Shown one piece after another: positions 10,708-22,499 of a stretch of DNA of 64,000 nucleotides. A program made the position numbers and the translations under genes. Source of the DNA: Pocillopora verrucosa (taxonomy: Eukaryota > Cnidaria > Anthozoa > Scleractinia > Pocilloporidae); the NCBI RefSeq assembly GCF_036669915.1, contig NC_089321.1, positions 19,528,770-19,592,769 on the forward strand, written 5' to 3'. The notes beneath the pieces were generated by a model. The model was not told the DNA's origin. It saw only the letters and a list, made by a program, of their open reading frames with translations, and searched no databases. Position 1 is the stretch's first letter. Every line of letters starts with the position of its first letter.

Positions 10708-13700
10708 TTAACCCGCTTCTGCGCAATAGACCTCTTTAGCTTGTAGAGGACTAATGCCGAGCGAAGCTATATTTTCATTGTCACACAGTGATAACAACTT
10801 TTCTGGCCAGAGACGAAATTCCTTATTGTCCTTAAGGGTTCGCCCGCCGACAAAAGACTCAGTCAAAGGTTGTATACATGTAGCAGCATGAAAATTCATA
10901 ACAAGGGCATTTGAGGCTGCTGGGCCAGTGGTGTAAAGCTTGCCTTGAACTTGACGAAGATTATGAACTCTTGATTTCTATCGAGTGATGATCAATGAGG
11001 GTAGAGCCCTAGAGGTAGAGCGGATAATGTACTCTTTTTAGCACAAACCAACCAGTCTTTGTAACTTTCACTAGATAGGCTCATGTTTTTATTTTATTCT
11101 AATTTTGTTTACAACTACACGCAGTAATTCTACTCTCTTCGCTCTCTATCACAGAATAGTTGGCGAGTAGGAAAGGCAATCAGATTGCAGCAATTGTGAT
11201 AGAACTCAAGTATATTTATACTTAACCATTAGTTTGGCGAGATGGAAAACGTATTGGACGTTGTATTTAACAGAGAGGACAAAAGCAGAACCAAGGTCGA
11301 AGATTTCTAGTCTTCCATTTTGAAAATGGATTTTTTCGAGAAGCGACCGGGCCTTTCAGTTTGGGGTTGCACCAATAAAACAACGTGCATCTGGCATTGA
11401 TGGAAATCAAGCTAGCACTCGTCCAAACTTACAGAGATTCGAGTTTGAGAAAGGATTGAATACTACTGAGACACTGGAATTCAAAGCAGTTCTTATTTTA
11501 CAACCACCTGGCCCTGTTAGAGTATAAGGTACCAGCAAGTTGTAGAATTGCGAATAATATTCTTGTGACTAGTGCAAACGTGTTGCATATATGCCTTGAA
11601 AATTCACAAAATTACTAGTAAAGTTTCAGTCAAAAAGTCAAGTTTCATGGATGACTGAAACAGAGGGACGCGTTTGAGGTTAAATAGATATTGACACAAT
11701 TTGGATATTGCTATTAACAAAAAGTGATGAACGAAATTGGTGCAACTGGAATTCGTCAAAGAGTCAACATGTTTCACACAAGCTTATAATTCACTGGCCT
11801 GTAATAAACCTGGATGCATAAAATTATCTATAAATTACTCTTAACAAATGGATGATAGGTAAAAAATACAGGTTAACAATAGACAATTTTTGATACGACT
11901 GCAAAGACTAGTGGAAAGCTAAAGCGGAGTAGAAGAGCTTTAACCAGATTTGAAAACAGTCAAAGCCAAATGCAATTCGCTCTTAAAGATTCAAAGAGCG
12001 AAAAGTAAATTGTTTTCGGTGCATTTATGAAAATCAAACTTAACGTTTTTCGTTTCATCGAAAGTGACCAGAAACGTGTCGTCTGGTTTGTTAAGACATT
12101 CAAACACTTTCCTAATGTAAAAGTCCAAAATTTCTTGGAAAGGATTAAAAGACGACCTTGTTATACACAGAAGAATTCGTTGGCGAGTGGTTTTCATTCC
12201 TATCCGGCGCTTTCTTGAAACACCTTCCAGGGCCGCACTGTAAGAGAGAGAAGCCTCTTTCAGAAACAGTAATGAATTGTAATATACATTATATTAATAA
12301 AGGATTTCCGTAGCGCCATATCCATTAGCCCATGGCGCTTTACAACAATTTGCAGGGGACTTTGCCTTCGACTGTGTTGAGCAGGAAATATTGGTAGATG
12401 CGCCTAATTTTGAGACCAAGATCACACCACAACACCAAAAGCTACGTTCCCTACTCTTTGCAAGAAGTGCGTGGGTTCTTAAACATCCCCTACTAACCGT
12501 TGCCAAAAGGATGCAGAAGACGGGGCCTATGGTTCATCGTCCCTATCCACTTGTGGATGTCATAGTAAAGGCAGCATATTCTCCTCAGTTTTTTTAAAAC
12601 CCTGAGTATCAGTCCGATCTTGGGCTTGAACTCTCGACCTTCTGCACGACAGGCCGGCGCACTGTTACCTGAGCTACCTGGCGGTTGGTTTGACCATAAC
12701 CCATGCTCTTAAAAACAATACGTGACAGCACTTAATGTTTGCCAAGCAATACAGCTGTAGCTTTAGATGGCTTTAAATTCCTTTCTTCTGAAGAGGTAAA
12801 TTTTTGTTGCAGTGGTGACACAGTGAGGGGAGTTTCTTCAATTTCTTTATTGCTACCCTCTTAGGGCTACAAACAACATTTCTCGCTTAGCCTTTACCCG
12901 TCTCGATCAACAAAGACGGGCAGCAGAACGAACGAACGGCGTTTGCCTCACGTCCTTTCTGACCAAAAAGCTAGGACAGGCTACCACTAGGTGGTCTGCA
13001 CATGATTCAGGATTAAATAAATCTATAACAGTGCATAATAGTAGCGATCTCCTTACCTGAATGAGACACAATCCTGATCTAGAGTTGGGATGAGTGAATG
13101 CATAAACCAGCCACGCCCCTAGAATAATCAGTGCTATTGCGCATGCAGAGATGACAGCTATAAGCCAAGGAGCGAGGCCTGAGGTCGACTCTTGCTCTTG
13201 CTCCTGCTCCTCCTTTTGAATGGCACAATTTTCTGCCTATGTAAAACAATAAAAGCCTATCAATACACTCTTTAAATTCATCTTTTAGAGAACAATCACA
13301 ACCCGTGTAAATCAGCTCTGGATAGACTAGCTGGGTGAAGTGGGCAGGTTTTTAAACGAAAGCGAAAGTAAAATTGATTGAGTCAAATGCATTCTCATAA
13401 CACAAAGCTTCTAACTCCATCAAATCTTAGCTCTCGAATGGAGAACAGAGAAGTTCAGAAAAAATAATGATCTCAACGCTGTTATTACTCGAGTAATGTC
13501 TGATTCGTTGCAGTCCGCTCCTAGCCACTCGCTGCGATAGCGATCAAAACCATCGGAGCATCTATAAAAAAAGCAAAAAATAGAAACAGATACAGTTAAA
13601 TGCAAGAAGAGCACAGGAAAACCTTTGATTCAATGTTACAGGCTTCTTAACAGGTTACAAGAGTCTCATATAAAATGAAGCGTGGTGAACTAGAACGATG

Positions 13701-16700
13701 AACGTGATGTACAGTGAATCTATAGATCGTTCTGATTTTTACGGCTCTATCCACGGTAATGAGTTAAATTGACCTTTACCAAAGCCTTCAAATATTCTCA
13801 TAGTATTTCTCCCAGGAGTAAAAACAGGGTAATGTACTAACTGTTTAAGGGTGCTACACCAGGTGCAATGGAACTCTGTGGTTTTTCTTGCTTCCATGCA
13901 TTCTGCACAAGTTTTGGCACCAACACAATCTGTGGCAAAAGAGAATGTGTTTATGATTCAGAGAGTGGATGTAAAAAAAAAAAAAAAAACATCCAAGACA
14001 ATCATAATCACGCTCCTCGTTAGACTTCAAACCCGGAGACCAAAACAAAAGGATTCAGAGATTATTTTTCCAGTGTTCTTAGAAATGAAAAAAATTTACA
14101 TCTATCATTACACTCACTTTTCTTGGGACGAAGAGCAATGGCAGTGTTATTAGCAACAAAACTTTTGTTGATGTGCACTGCATCGTACGTGTAAAAGGTG
14201 CGAAATATTTGCCCTGAGAAAAGAAAAGAAAGAAAGAAAAGGTACCCTCATAATGAATGTAACAAGTCTGCTTTTGAATAAGCTCACTGGACGATTGTCC
14301 AATTGTAAAGGATGATTACTTAGGATATGCATCCTTTTGAACTAAAGTTTCAAGCTCCACAATTTTACTGCTAAAACGATTTTGACGACACTGTTATATT
14401 GTCTAAGCTGCGACTATTTTGGTCAACATAGCAAGAGGCAAAAAAGTTTGGCGACTTCACTAGCAGTAAAAATTACCAATTTGGCAACTTGTGTTCAGTG
14501 ACCGTGCAGCAAGCTACATATACAACACCTATGTCTAACAAACTCAATTTGATGTTAGGTCGCCATATGGTGCCTTTCTGATCTCCCTCTTACATTCCTT
14601 CTCACTCAGATTCTGTTTCCATTCTTCTTATTGTCAACCTCCTCTTCCTCCTCCTATCCCATGATTCCTTCCTCCCACCCCTTCTCCTTATCTTCCTTAT
14701 TCTTTGATATGAATTGACTGTGGTACAAAATATGCTCCAGGAAACTTACAATTGGCACTCTGCATTATAATCATACAGCACTTACAAATGCCATAGTAGT
14801 GTCTCAGTTTGTCCACATAATAAGCATCTGATATCCCAATATTGACTGAGTGCTCAACACTGGAAATATTGGCCACTGGAATTGGAATCTAATGGTGGAA
14901 AAAAAAAACAACAACATACAACAGAGTGAAATCCTTTACCAATCTGTAAAGATATGATATTGTTCATATACATATGACATAGTCTCACATAGAAAGAGCA
15001 AGTGAAGTGGACTTGCTGTTCTATTACAGCAAAGGTACATTCAGCACCCTTGAGTGGAATACATTGGCTACAATTTATAACCTTTGAATTTACAAACCTC
15101 TATTCTACAGCCAAAGAATATAATATTATATAAAACTGTTTTGAAAAAGGGACCAGACCTTGAAATTTTGAGACTCAGGAACTTCATATCACATTACCAG
15201 CAAAACAAAAACAATAAATTTCAATATTAATTTTTGGTAAGAAAAGAAATGACACATGTTATCACCACATGCAAAAATAAGAATCTTAAATCAGGGCACT
15301 TGTTGCCCTTGCTAAATTGATTGTTATAATTGGCAATAAAGTATACATGATTAACTTTAAAACATGTAGCTCATTACTTTGTGATAGGAAAAAACAATTT
15401 CACCAGTCCTATTAAGCATGCACTGAAATGTGAAGCCCCCAGCTATAACAAAAAGAAAAAGAAAAAAGTTAACAAAATAGAGAGATTTTAATCTTTTTTC
15501 ATTCAAAGGTTTCATTTATTGTTTAGTGACACTCTAACATTCAGTGAGCAGTTAAAAGAATTGATTCAGCTCAAGAGGGAAGAAAAGCTCATCACCAGTT
15601 ACCCTTCAAGGTTCTTCACTTCACATTTGTACTCCTGGGCAGAGAGAGGTACATGTATGATGATGTAGGAGAGAGTTTGCTGAATAAAATATAAGCATGA
15701 CCCTATCAAGGGCCCAAATCTAGACATTTTGATCCAGAGCCCAATGAACTATTCAACACCATGCACCTGTTGGTTGCAAATACAGCTGTAAACAGCAGGG
15801 ATGAAATTGGTCAAAGGATTGTAATTTATTCAATTATTACCTTCAGGATTGTCATGAAGGAATACATTAGACCATTGTACAATGAATTCATTTCCTGAGG
15901 GACAAAAAAATAAAGATGCGTAGTTAGATTTCAAGGGAAAGCAGTCTCTCTCTGATAGGTAACCCATAACAATACAACTAAAATTACCCTAAAAAGCAAA
16001 CAAGTTGCAAACATAAACTAAAAAACAAACTTGATTTGGAGTTTTGAAAATAAAAGAAAAAAACAATGGGTCACAAATTCCATTCTACAATTAGCACTCT
16101 GCTGGCCAAGAAGCACAGATAATGAACTTGAGGCTGTGCACAGCCTTATTCCATGTAATAACTGTAAGTTAATAGTAAATAAACAAGTAACGATGACAAT
16201 AATAACAATAATAATAACAGTGCAAATGATAACAAAATTCCAGGAGGGAACTCAATTGCCAACCTGGTCACCATCGCAGTATATTCAAACAAGATGTATG
16301 TATCAAAGAAACCCCTTTAATATGTTTCCCTACATACTGTACATGATACATTATATGTTACCATTTTTTTTTCACGCTTTTTTAAATACAATCTATAATT
16401 ATACATACAGAAAGAAAGACCCACAAGAAGTTGATTGAAATAAAATGCACATTCGACAGTTTCCAAATAAAATCAACAAGGTTGTTTCTTGCTGCAAAGT
16501 CAACACAAGGCAACAACAAACATCTAAACATCTGTAAATTCTACAGGTTCAAATTACATGTATTTGCATCACAAAGTTAATGAATGTTATCCCACAAGTC
16601 TACATGTTCAAATTACATGTATTTACAAAAATACATGTATTTGCATCACAAATTTAATGATGTTATTCCACAATATCTACAGATTTGGCATAGAATAACA

Positions 16701-18734
16701 AGGATCAGGCATTGATTGCAAAGTCATATTTAGTCCCCTCAATAGCCTTGTAATAAAGACTTCTCACCATTTCTTTTTTAACATGACTTGTATAGAATCA
16801 AATGATTTGTATCCTACAATACATTTGTTCTAATGATTTTGACATTGTTTGCAATGGTCATAAAATGGAACAATCATCTAAAAGAGAAAAAATAAAGCTT
16901 TAGGAGCACAAAATCATAATGCAATACTTTAAGTGCCTAAAAGTATTTACAAGACTACTCACCATTATCAAAATGATAAACATGGCTTGTGTTTTTGAGG
17001 GAAGGATCAAAGAATGCCATGAGTGGAGCAACATATTGGAAGTTGGCTATTTGACGACTGTTTGATGTACCCAGATTAATAAAGCCTGGAACAAATGAAA
17101 ACACATTGAATTTAAAGCTTACATTAACATTTGCTAGTTAAAGAAAGGATAAAACTTCATGCTTTTGTCAAAATCAAGTGACTGCACAATGGATGAAACT
17201 TTTGAAACAAATGGTTTCAACCTACCTCCTGTGGTTAAAATTACATCTGTCACAATATGACCATAGTATGGAAACTCAAAGGAGAGTTCTATGTTCTTGA
17301 CAGCCAGTCTGTTGCCTGACAAATGTTCATCCAGAACAGTTTCTGCCCTCTCACTGAGATTAGACCACAAGTGCCGTCCCTCATGCAGGATCTCAACAGC
17401 ATAGTAAGCGTGATAGTCCTAAGTATGGTGTACATTTGCTAATTAGTGTGGTTACTAAATGTCAAGAATTTAAGCTGTAGAGTAATGCTAGTACTCTCTG
17501 TTTAAGGTCACTTAATTGCACTATTGTTTCATTCCTTTAGGTATTCCTCCAACACTTGGGCATTATGCTTTTGGCGGTTCTACATGGCCCCCAAAGTGAA
17601 TACCCAAAGGAGTAAATCAAGCCTTCTATGCACAAAATCCTGTGGTAACATCCATTTCTGAATGACACACTTAAATCATTGTGAAATTGTAATGAGGGAT
17701 CAAAAATAGTTGGAAATATGACAACCTTTTTTCTCATACACTTTACTTGGGCAGCAACTAAGAGATTTCCCTGGTTTCTTTGGAAGCTTTTACATATCAC
17801 TTTAATTGGTTGTTAACTAAGAGAAGACAACCACATAGGCAATGATGAGTGAATGCCTCACTTGATATCCCACATCTTTCTAGTTCAAAACTCTACCAAG
17901 ATCTCCTCTAACAAAGGAGCAGATTACTTCACATACCTGTATTGTTGTGTTTGAGACTACATTTATCTCTCGTTTCTCGCGAGTCTTGATGAAGTCTTCT
18001 ATTTTTCTGGGCAGAGTACTTCTAGTCAAACTACTGTCCTCTTGATTGTTATCAATTGGAAATCCTGCTATAAAAGGAAAACCCACTGATAGTCTCTACT
18101 ATGTTTATTTCTAACTCAAGTATTCCAATTGTACTCCTAATAAAATTTTGTGATGGAGGCTGCAAGGAGTTGTGATGCAGAGGATACGGAAAAACAAATT
18201 AACTTTAATTTAGTTACAGGTGTACATGTACATCACAAATTTGAATTTCAATTCATGCAAATACTGAAATATCATTACCAAAGTTTTGTTTGATTACCGT
18301 TGGATCTAACTCTAGTCAACTATTCTGCTGCAGGGCTCAGCCAACAACAAAGGGAAGGTAAATCAGTAAGATTAAAATTTTTGGATTATGACAGCGTCAT
18401 TTGAAGTGTAAACAGTGTTCTGCAGTGTATACTCTGAAGTGATTTGACTTTTCGAAATTCTAAAAATCACTTACTAAAAAGGAACTCTTTAATTTTTCTT
18501 AAAATAAGTCCTTCACGATGTTTGCCTCACTACAGTAACTGTAACAATAGCCCTTCATCCACGTGTAAGTACCCATGTCTTCAATTGTTACCCTTTGAAT
18601 CTAAAATAGTACGAAATAAACTTACCTTGAAGCTGACATCTTGAGCGAATTGACACATCGAACGTTGCTAGGAGAACCAAAACTCGGAAAAGAGAGACAA
18701 GTCTTCTTTCTAACCACAATAACAAAGGAAACAT
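10708..18734 (-). CDS. Plexin-domain-containing (PLXDC/TEM7-like) type I receptor
   Basis: Exons: 18734-18626, 18067-17937, 17418-17226, 17085-16963, 15894-15841, 15442-15378, 14888-14786, 14213-14118, 13929-13842, 13561-13489, 13236-13057 and probably 10857-10708. All have GT-AG edges and matching phases, giving about 454 residues. The start MFPLLLWLERRL looks like a signal peptide. The ectodomain shows GFINLGTSNSRQ, APLMAFFDPS, EFIVQWSNV, GFTFQCMLNRTGEIVFSY, IPIPVANISS and GISDAYYVDK. A PSI domain spans two exons (TCAECM, FHCTWCS, CSDGFDRYRSEWLGADC). A transmembrane helix (about 366-392) follows an E/Q-rich stretch; then HPNSRSGLCLI and a tail with LWPEKL, like the vertebrate HWPAMKF region. 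The family binds PEDF and cortactin or nidogen in vertebrates; its coral role is unknown. The last exon is the least certain part. Confidence 0.88.
12270..12692 (-). mobile_element. tRNA-derived SINE in the last intron of the PLXDC-like gene
   Basis: The minus-strand head looks like a tRNA: box A TAGCTCAGGTAACAGTG (plus 12660-12676) and box B within GGTCGAGAGTTCAAGCCC (12622-12639). A body of about 300 bp follows, ending in a GCGCCATGG ... ATGGCGC hairpin near 12306-12336 and an AT-rich tail. Short open frames on both strands here are by-products of the SINE. Confidence 0.7.
14580..14705 (+). repeat. Pyrimidine-rich low-complexity tract
   Basis: Dense CCTCCT, CTTCC and TTCTTA runs, inside an intron of the PLXDC-like gene. 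On the transcribed strand it is purine-rich. Confidence 0.7.
16543..16680 (+). repeat. Diverged tandem duplication, unit about 65-73 bp
   Basis: Two units share TTCAAATTACATGTATTT, TTTGCATCACAAA, TTAATGA and TGTTAT(C/T)CCACAA. A small palindrome (AATACATGTATTT) lies between them. Intronic. Confidence 0.7.
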
Positions 18735-20333
18735 CGATCATATAAGCTATTATTTCGAGCACAATGAGAGCCTACGACTTCTATAATCAGGGTAAACTGG
18801 GAATCTGTGCCGCGAGAATGTTTGTTAGCTTGGCCACAAACAGGAATCTACTAATTTCGTTCACAACATGCATGACTAAGCTGCAGTGAAGCGAGACAGT
18901 TCAATCGATATAGCAATTTCCACGCAATTTCAAATCATTACTTCCCAAAAACAGTTATTTATACCGTAAAGGCAGAAGAAATATTGGAAATCTGGACAGA
19001 ATTCGTTGCACTAGAGCAAATTAACCGGATATCGTGTACCTTTCTCGCGCCATGGTCTACCAGACTGGCTGGTTTGATACTGGGAGCCTGGACCCTTTAA
19101 AACTTGTTTGATGAGGAACTGGGGCAGAGTTGGAGGAGTAGTAGAGAGCCTTAGAAGAGGTTGAGAATATTTTGTTGTGACACAGGCAAACTCCTCTGAA
19201 GTCTTATCCCCCTCCTCTCCCCGACCTGTCCCTTGATACCATGTTGAAGATGGGCATAGCTTTTTCCTTAAATTAACATATGCTATCCAGCTGAGACTAC
19301 TAGCAAAGATGATTTTTCAGCCTGAGTGTTTTATTTCTTGGGGAATTCAAAGCGCATACATTGTAATCAACGGGAAGAGAACATCGACTAATCTGAAAGA
19401 TGGAATCCTTTAGACAACACTTTGATTTATAGAGAGAAACTTTCAACACCTTTAATTATCAAAAGATTTAGGTGGCTTTGAGCCCAAACTACAAATTGTT
19501 TTCAAATGTGCTGAAAAAAATTAATCTTTCACTGCTTGATTGTAATCCGAAAAAGCAAATCTGAAAAGTTTGAATAAGAGGCATATAAATCCAAAACTGA
19601 GGGGTATCTCCAGAGGATTTATTGTTTCTACAGAAATTGGTTGTGTCTCGGAGAACACCTTGAATTGACCAACCATTATGGTTTCTCTTCTATCATTATT
19701 GGAGAAAACGAAATCGAGTAATGAACTGGAAAACAAAAGGAAACTGTTGTGAGCCTCCGCGTGGAGAATTCATAACTTGCGCGGAAATAGCTACTGATAA
19801 CTTTCAATGTTTCATAATTCATACTGGTGGTTATTTGAAAGAAAAGTTTTGGGAAATAAATAAGAATGATGCACCAGCAAGTTTTGGAAACTTAGTCGTT
19901 TTGCTTACCACTTTGGTAGATGTTCTCTACAATGTCAAAGCGATCGATTTTTCAATTTGAATAAAATCCTATGACAACTGCAAATTTAATTACCACCATT
20001 CTTACTAGCCACTCTGTTGACTTGAAACCATGTTAAACTTCAAACTGCTGTTAGTTCCCATTAAGTGTATTTTCAAGTACGGCTTACTGCTCCGGCACTT
20101 TATAATTGCAACTTTAATACCTTCTTCCTTTGCGTTTGCACAAGCTTTTACAAAAATAATTACCTTCGTCTTAAATCATAACAACAAGTTCGAGTAAATA
20201 AATTAGCCACACACACATTTCGTAACCTTTGCACATACATGACCTGTGCACATAGTATATGTGTGTGATGGGCTAAATATGATTTATGACTTAGCACTGT
20301 TATATAACGAAGCCAGCTTTTAAATAATTTGCT
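18735..20333. other. Upstream flank of the PLXDC-like gene, no gene seen
   Basis: Open frames at 19521-19736 (minus) and 19721-19960 (plus) overlap on opposite strands, lack recognisable domains and lack convincing splice partners. The promoter of the PLXDC-like gene should lie just above 18734, but I see no clear core element. Confidence 0.5.
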
Positions 20334-20680
20334 GAGTTAGATCACTTTCATATTCATTTATCAATCCACAGTTCACATTCATGATTTTCACATATTCACA
20401 GTCACTTATTCTTGACTTAACGAGTTTATTACCAACCAGAAAAATGACCGGCTCTTAGTTGGCCTGTTTGCTCAGTTGGTAGAGCACTGCGCCGGTATCA
20501 AAGATGGTCATGGCTTCAACTCCCGTTCAAGCCTTAATATATATATATGCTTTATTTTGACATTGTTCAGAGTTCATTTCTGTGAAGATAACTCATATTC
20601 ATTTGTTACTACGTAGCTCACATTTACGTTTTTCATACATTCAAAGTCACTTAAATAAAAATTAACGATCATTAAAAGGT
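20334..20680 (+). mobile_element. tRNA-like SINE, decayed
   Basis: A tRNA-like block at 20461-20535 has GGCCTG at its 5' end, box A TTGCTCAGTTGGTAGAGCA and a degraded T arm. The flanking segments 20341-20410 and 20575-20655 are diverged copies of each other (TCATATTCATTT, TTCACAT or CTCACATT, CAAAGTCACTTA or CACAGTCACTTA). This fits a SINE array in which a tRNA-like monomer alternates with a spacer, a pattern I recall from coral genomes. Confidence 0.6.
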
Positions 20681-21153
20681 ATAGATAGAGATCTCTCGTT
20701 GTTGCAGTGTTGTTGGCTGGTAACAAAACAAAGCTTAGCTTCTGAAAATTAAATAAAGTTAAATAAATTGTGCGCATGATCTCTTAAATGACTAATTTTA
20801 GAAAAGCCAACTCCGTATACTTGTTTCTAACCTAGAATGACATCCCATACAGAGGCATCATTATCATCTAACATTCGCTCTATATTAATTATACTCGTAC
20901 CAAAATTTAAGAAACGTGCTCGGATATTCAGTTGAAGTACTGAGAAATAAGCACTTTTTTGATGCCAGCAGTAACGTAGTTCATCATCACCCCATGCATT
21001 TAAAGACAAACCAAAAACTCTAATTAACGATGGTTAATTTAAAACCAAATCCTTAAAATAGAGAACCACAGAAAACGTCACACTATTTTAATACTGATAT
21101 ACTAGCCTTACGGTAGTTATATAGAGAAGGACTAGAGAAAGCAGCGCTGCCTC

Positions 21154-22235
21154 TCACAGATTTGTTTCTTGCAGTATGTCTGTGAACTCGTCAAGATCGC
21201 TGTCATCATCAAATGTGGCCAGTGGTGCCTTTGGAGATTCTCGCCCTGAGGCTTCTGGGAAGTTGTCGTCCTTTTTGTCTTCTATTGGACAAAAGAAAAA
21301 ATTGGAAACGTTGGTCTCTTTCTGCGATTCAACAAATTAAAACTTTGTTTTAGGAATAAATGAATAAAGAATGATTAACGTTTCCTTTTTCAGAGGTGAC
21401 AGATAATGATCTAATTTATCTTTATATCAATGATTAGCTGCTCGCGTTCTTCTGGTTTATCAACCGTGCCTTCTTCAGTTTTCTGTTTAGATTCCCCTGT
21501 GTATTCGTCGGATTTTTTCTCTTCTTTAACTTCAACCTGCTGCTTTCCAAGTTTCCCGAGATCCCCTTGTGGGTCTTCTTTTCTGTTTAAGTTCAACTTT
21601 CTGCTGTTTGCATTCGTTAGGGTCTACCTTTGGTTTTCTTTGATCAATCTCAACGTGAAACTGATCACTTTGTTCATGATCTCACTTTTGTACTTCTTGA
21701 TCAGGTTTACCTTCCTTTTCTCTAGCCTCTTGGTGATCTTCTTTTGGTTCGTCGTTTCCTTCAGTTTCACCTCCCTTGTGTACAGAGGGTTCAGAGTGTT
21801 CACCACTTAGTTCTGCGTGTTTCTGAGGCTCTCCCTGCTCTTTTTCCGACTCTCCGTCATTGTAACCGCTTTCCACGTCTTCCTGGTTTCGGACTGTGGA
21901 AAAAAAGCCGAAACAACTTACGATGGTGTCATAAGACAAGCAGATATAAACTAATTCCCTTGGTGTTATTCACATGATATCAGTTGTGTCCAGAGGATTT
22001 CATCATAGTGTTTTGATGAACTTGTTTATTGCTGTGTAACAAGGGACCGAAAGAGAGAGCAACAATTTCCATCGTCGACTTTCACAGAAAACTTAATGCA
22101 AGTCAGTGCGACGTTTGGATCTTACTGCAATCTGACTCAAACGGCCTTACTCTAGTTCTACAAATTTTCATGTAATTTATAATGGCGAAACTTTTGCGTA
22201 CCTTCCTCAGTAACATTATTTTCCATGCCCAGATC
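21154..22235 (-). CDS. Acidic C-terminal exons, probable 3' end of the CW-PWWP-ARID gene
   Basis: Three phase-consistent exons: 22235-22202 (DLGMENNVTEE), 21893-21711 (RNQEDVESGYNDGESEKEQ, then E/K-rich sequence with GETEGNDEPKEDHQEA) and 21281-21154 (DKKDDNFPEASGRESP, then ATFDDDSDLDEFTDILQETN and TGA at 21156-21154). The last motif resembles the acidic SDLD-containing end of vertebrate ZCWPW1 as I remember it. The first exon starts in phase 0, whereas the last certain exon of the upstream gene (30011) ends in phase 1, so at least one linking exon is unseen. Alternatively this is a separate small gene starting at the ATG inside the first exon. No domain is recognised. Confidence 0.6.
21411..21710 (-). 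pseudogene. Coding-like sequence past an exon donor, broken by a stop and a frameshift
   Basis: Beyond the donor at 21710 the exon frame continues for 11 codons to a TGA, then runs on in the same frame as DHEQSDQFHVEIDQRKPKV and QQKVELKQK. It then shifts frame into KEDPQGDLGKLGKQQVEVKE and ends in a stop near 21411. The charged, repeat-like composition matches the exon. It may be a formerly longer exon now left in the intron, or an assembly error. Confidence 0.45.
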
Positions 22236-22499
22236 CTGACCATAGGGGAAGCAGAAATGAAATTTGTTAACTCAAAGAGATGAATAAAAATGTGTACCTT
22301 ACATTGCTATGCATTGGGAAAACTTGATTAAAATCGTTTAAAGCGATAATATGCATAAACAAATATGTTTTAAAAATAACACAGTTTTTCTGCAATTCCT
22401 TCAACTGCCGTTTACCTGTAAGTATCTGTTTTTTTTGTCGTATCATCCACAGGTCCAAACATGATTAATTCAATCAGTATATTTGAGATAAAACAAGCT

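Noticed and set aside
12294-12597. Protein-coding frames on both strands
   Set aside because: They lie wholly within the body of the tRNA-derived SINE and have no domain.
20461-20535. Functional tRNA gene
   Set aside because: The acceptor and T arms do not pair properly and the block sits within a repeated SINE spacer pattern.
22432-22484. A first exon (MFGPVDDTTKKTDTYR) for the acidic gene
   Set aside because: It ends in phase 2, and the next exon at 22235 must be entered in phase 0. Joining them gives a different frame that soon meets a stop.
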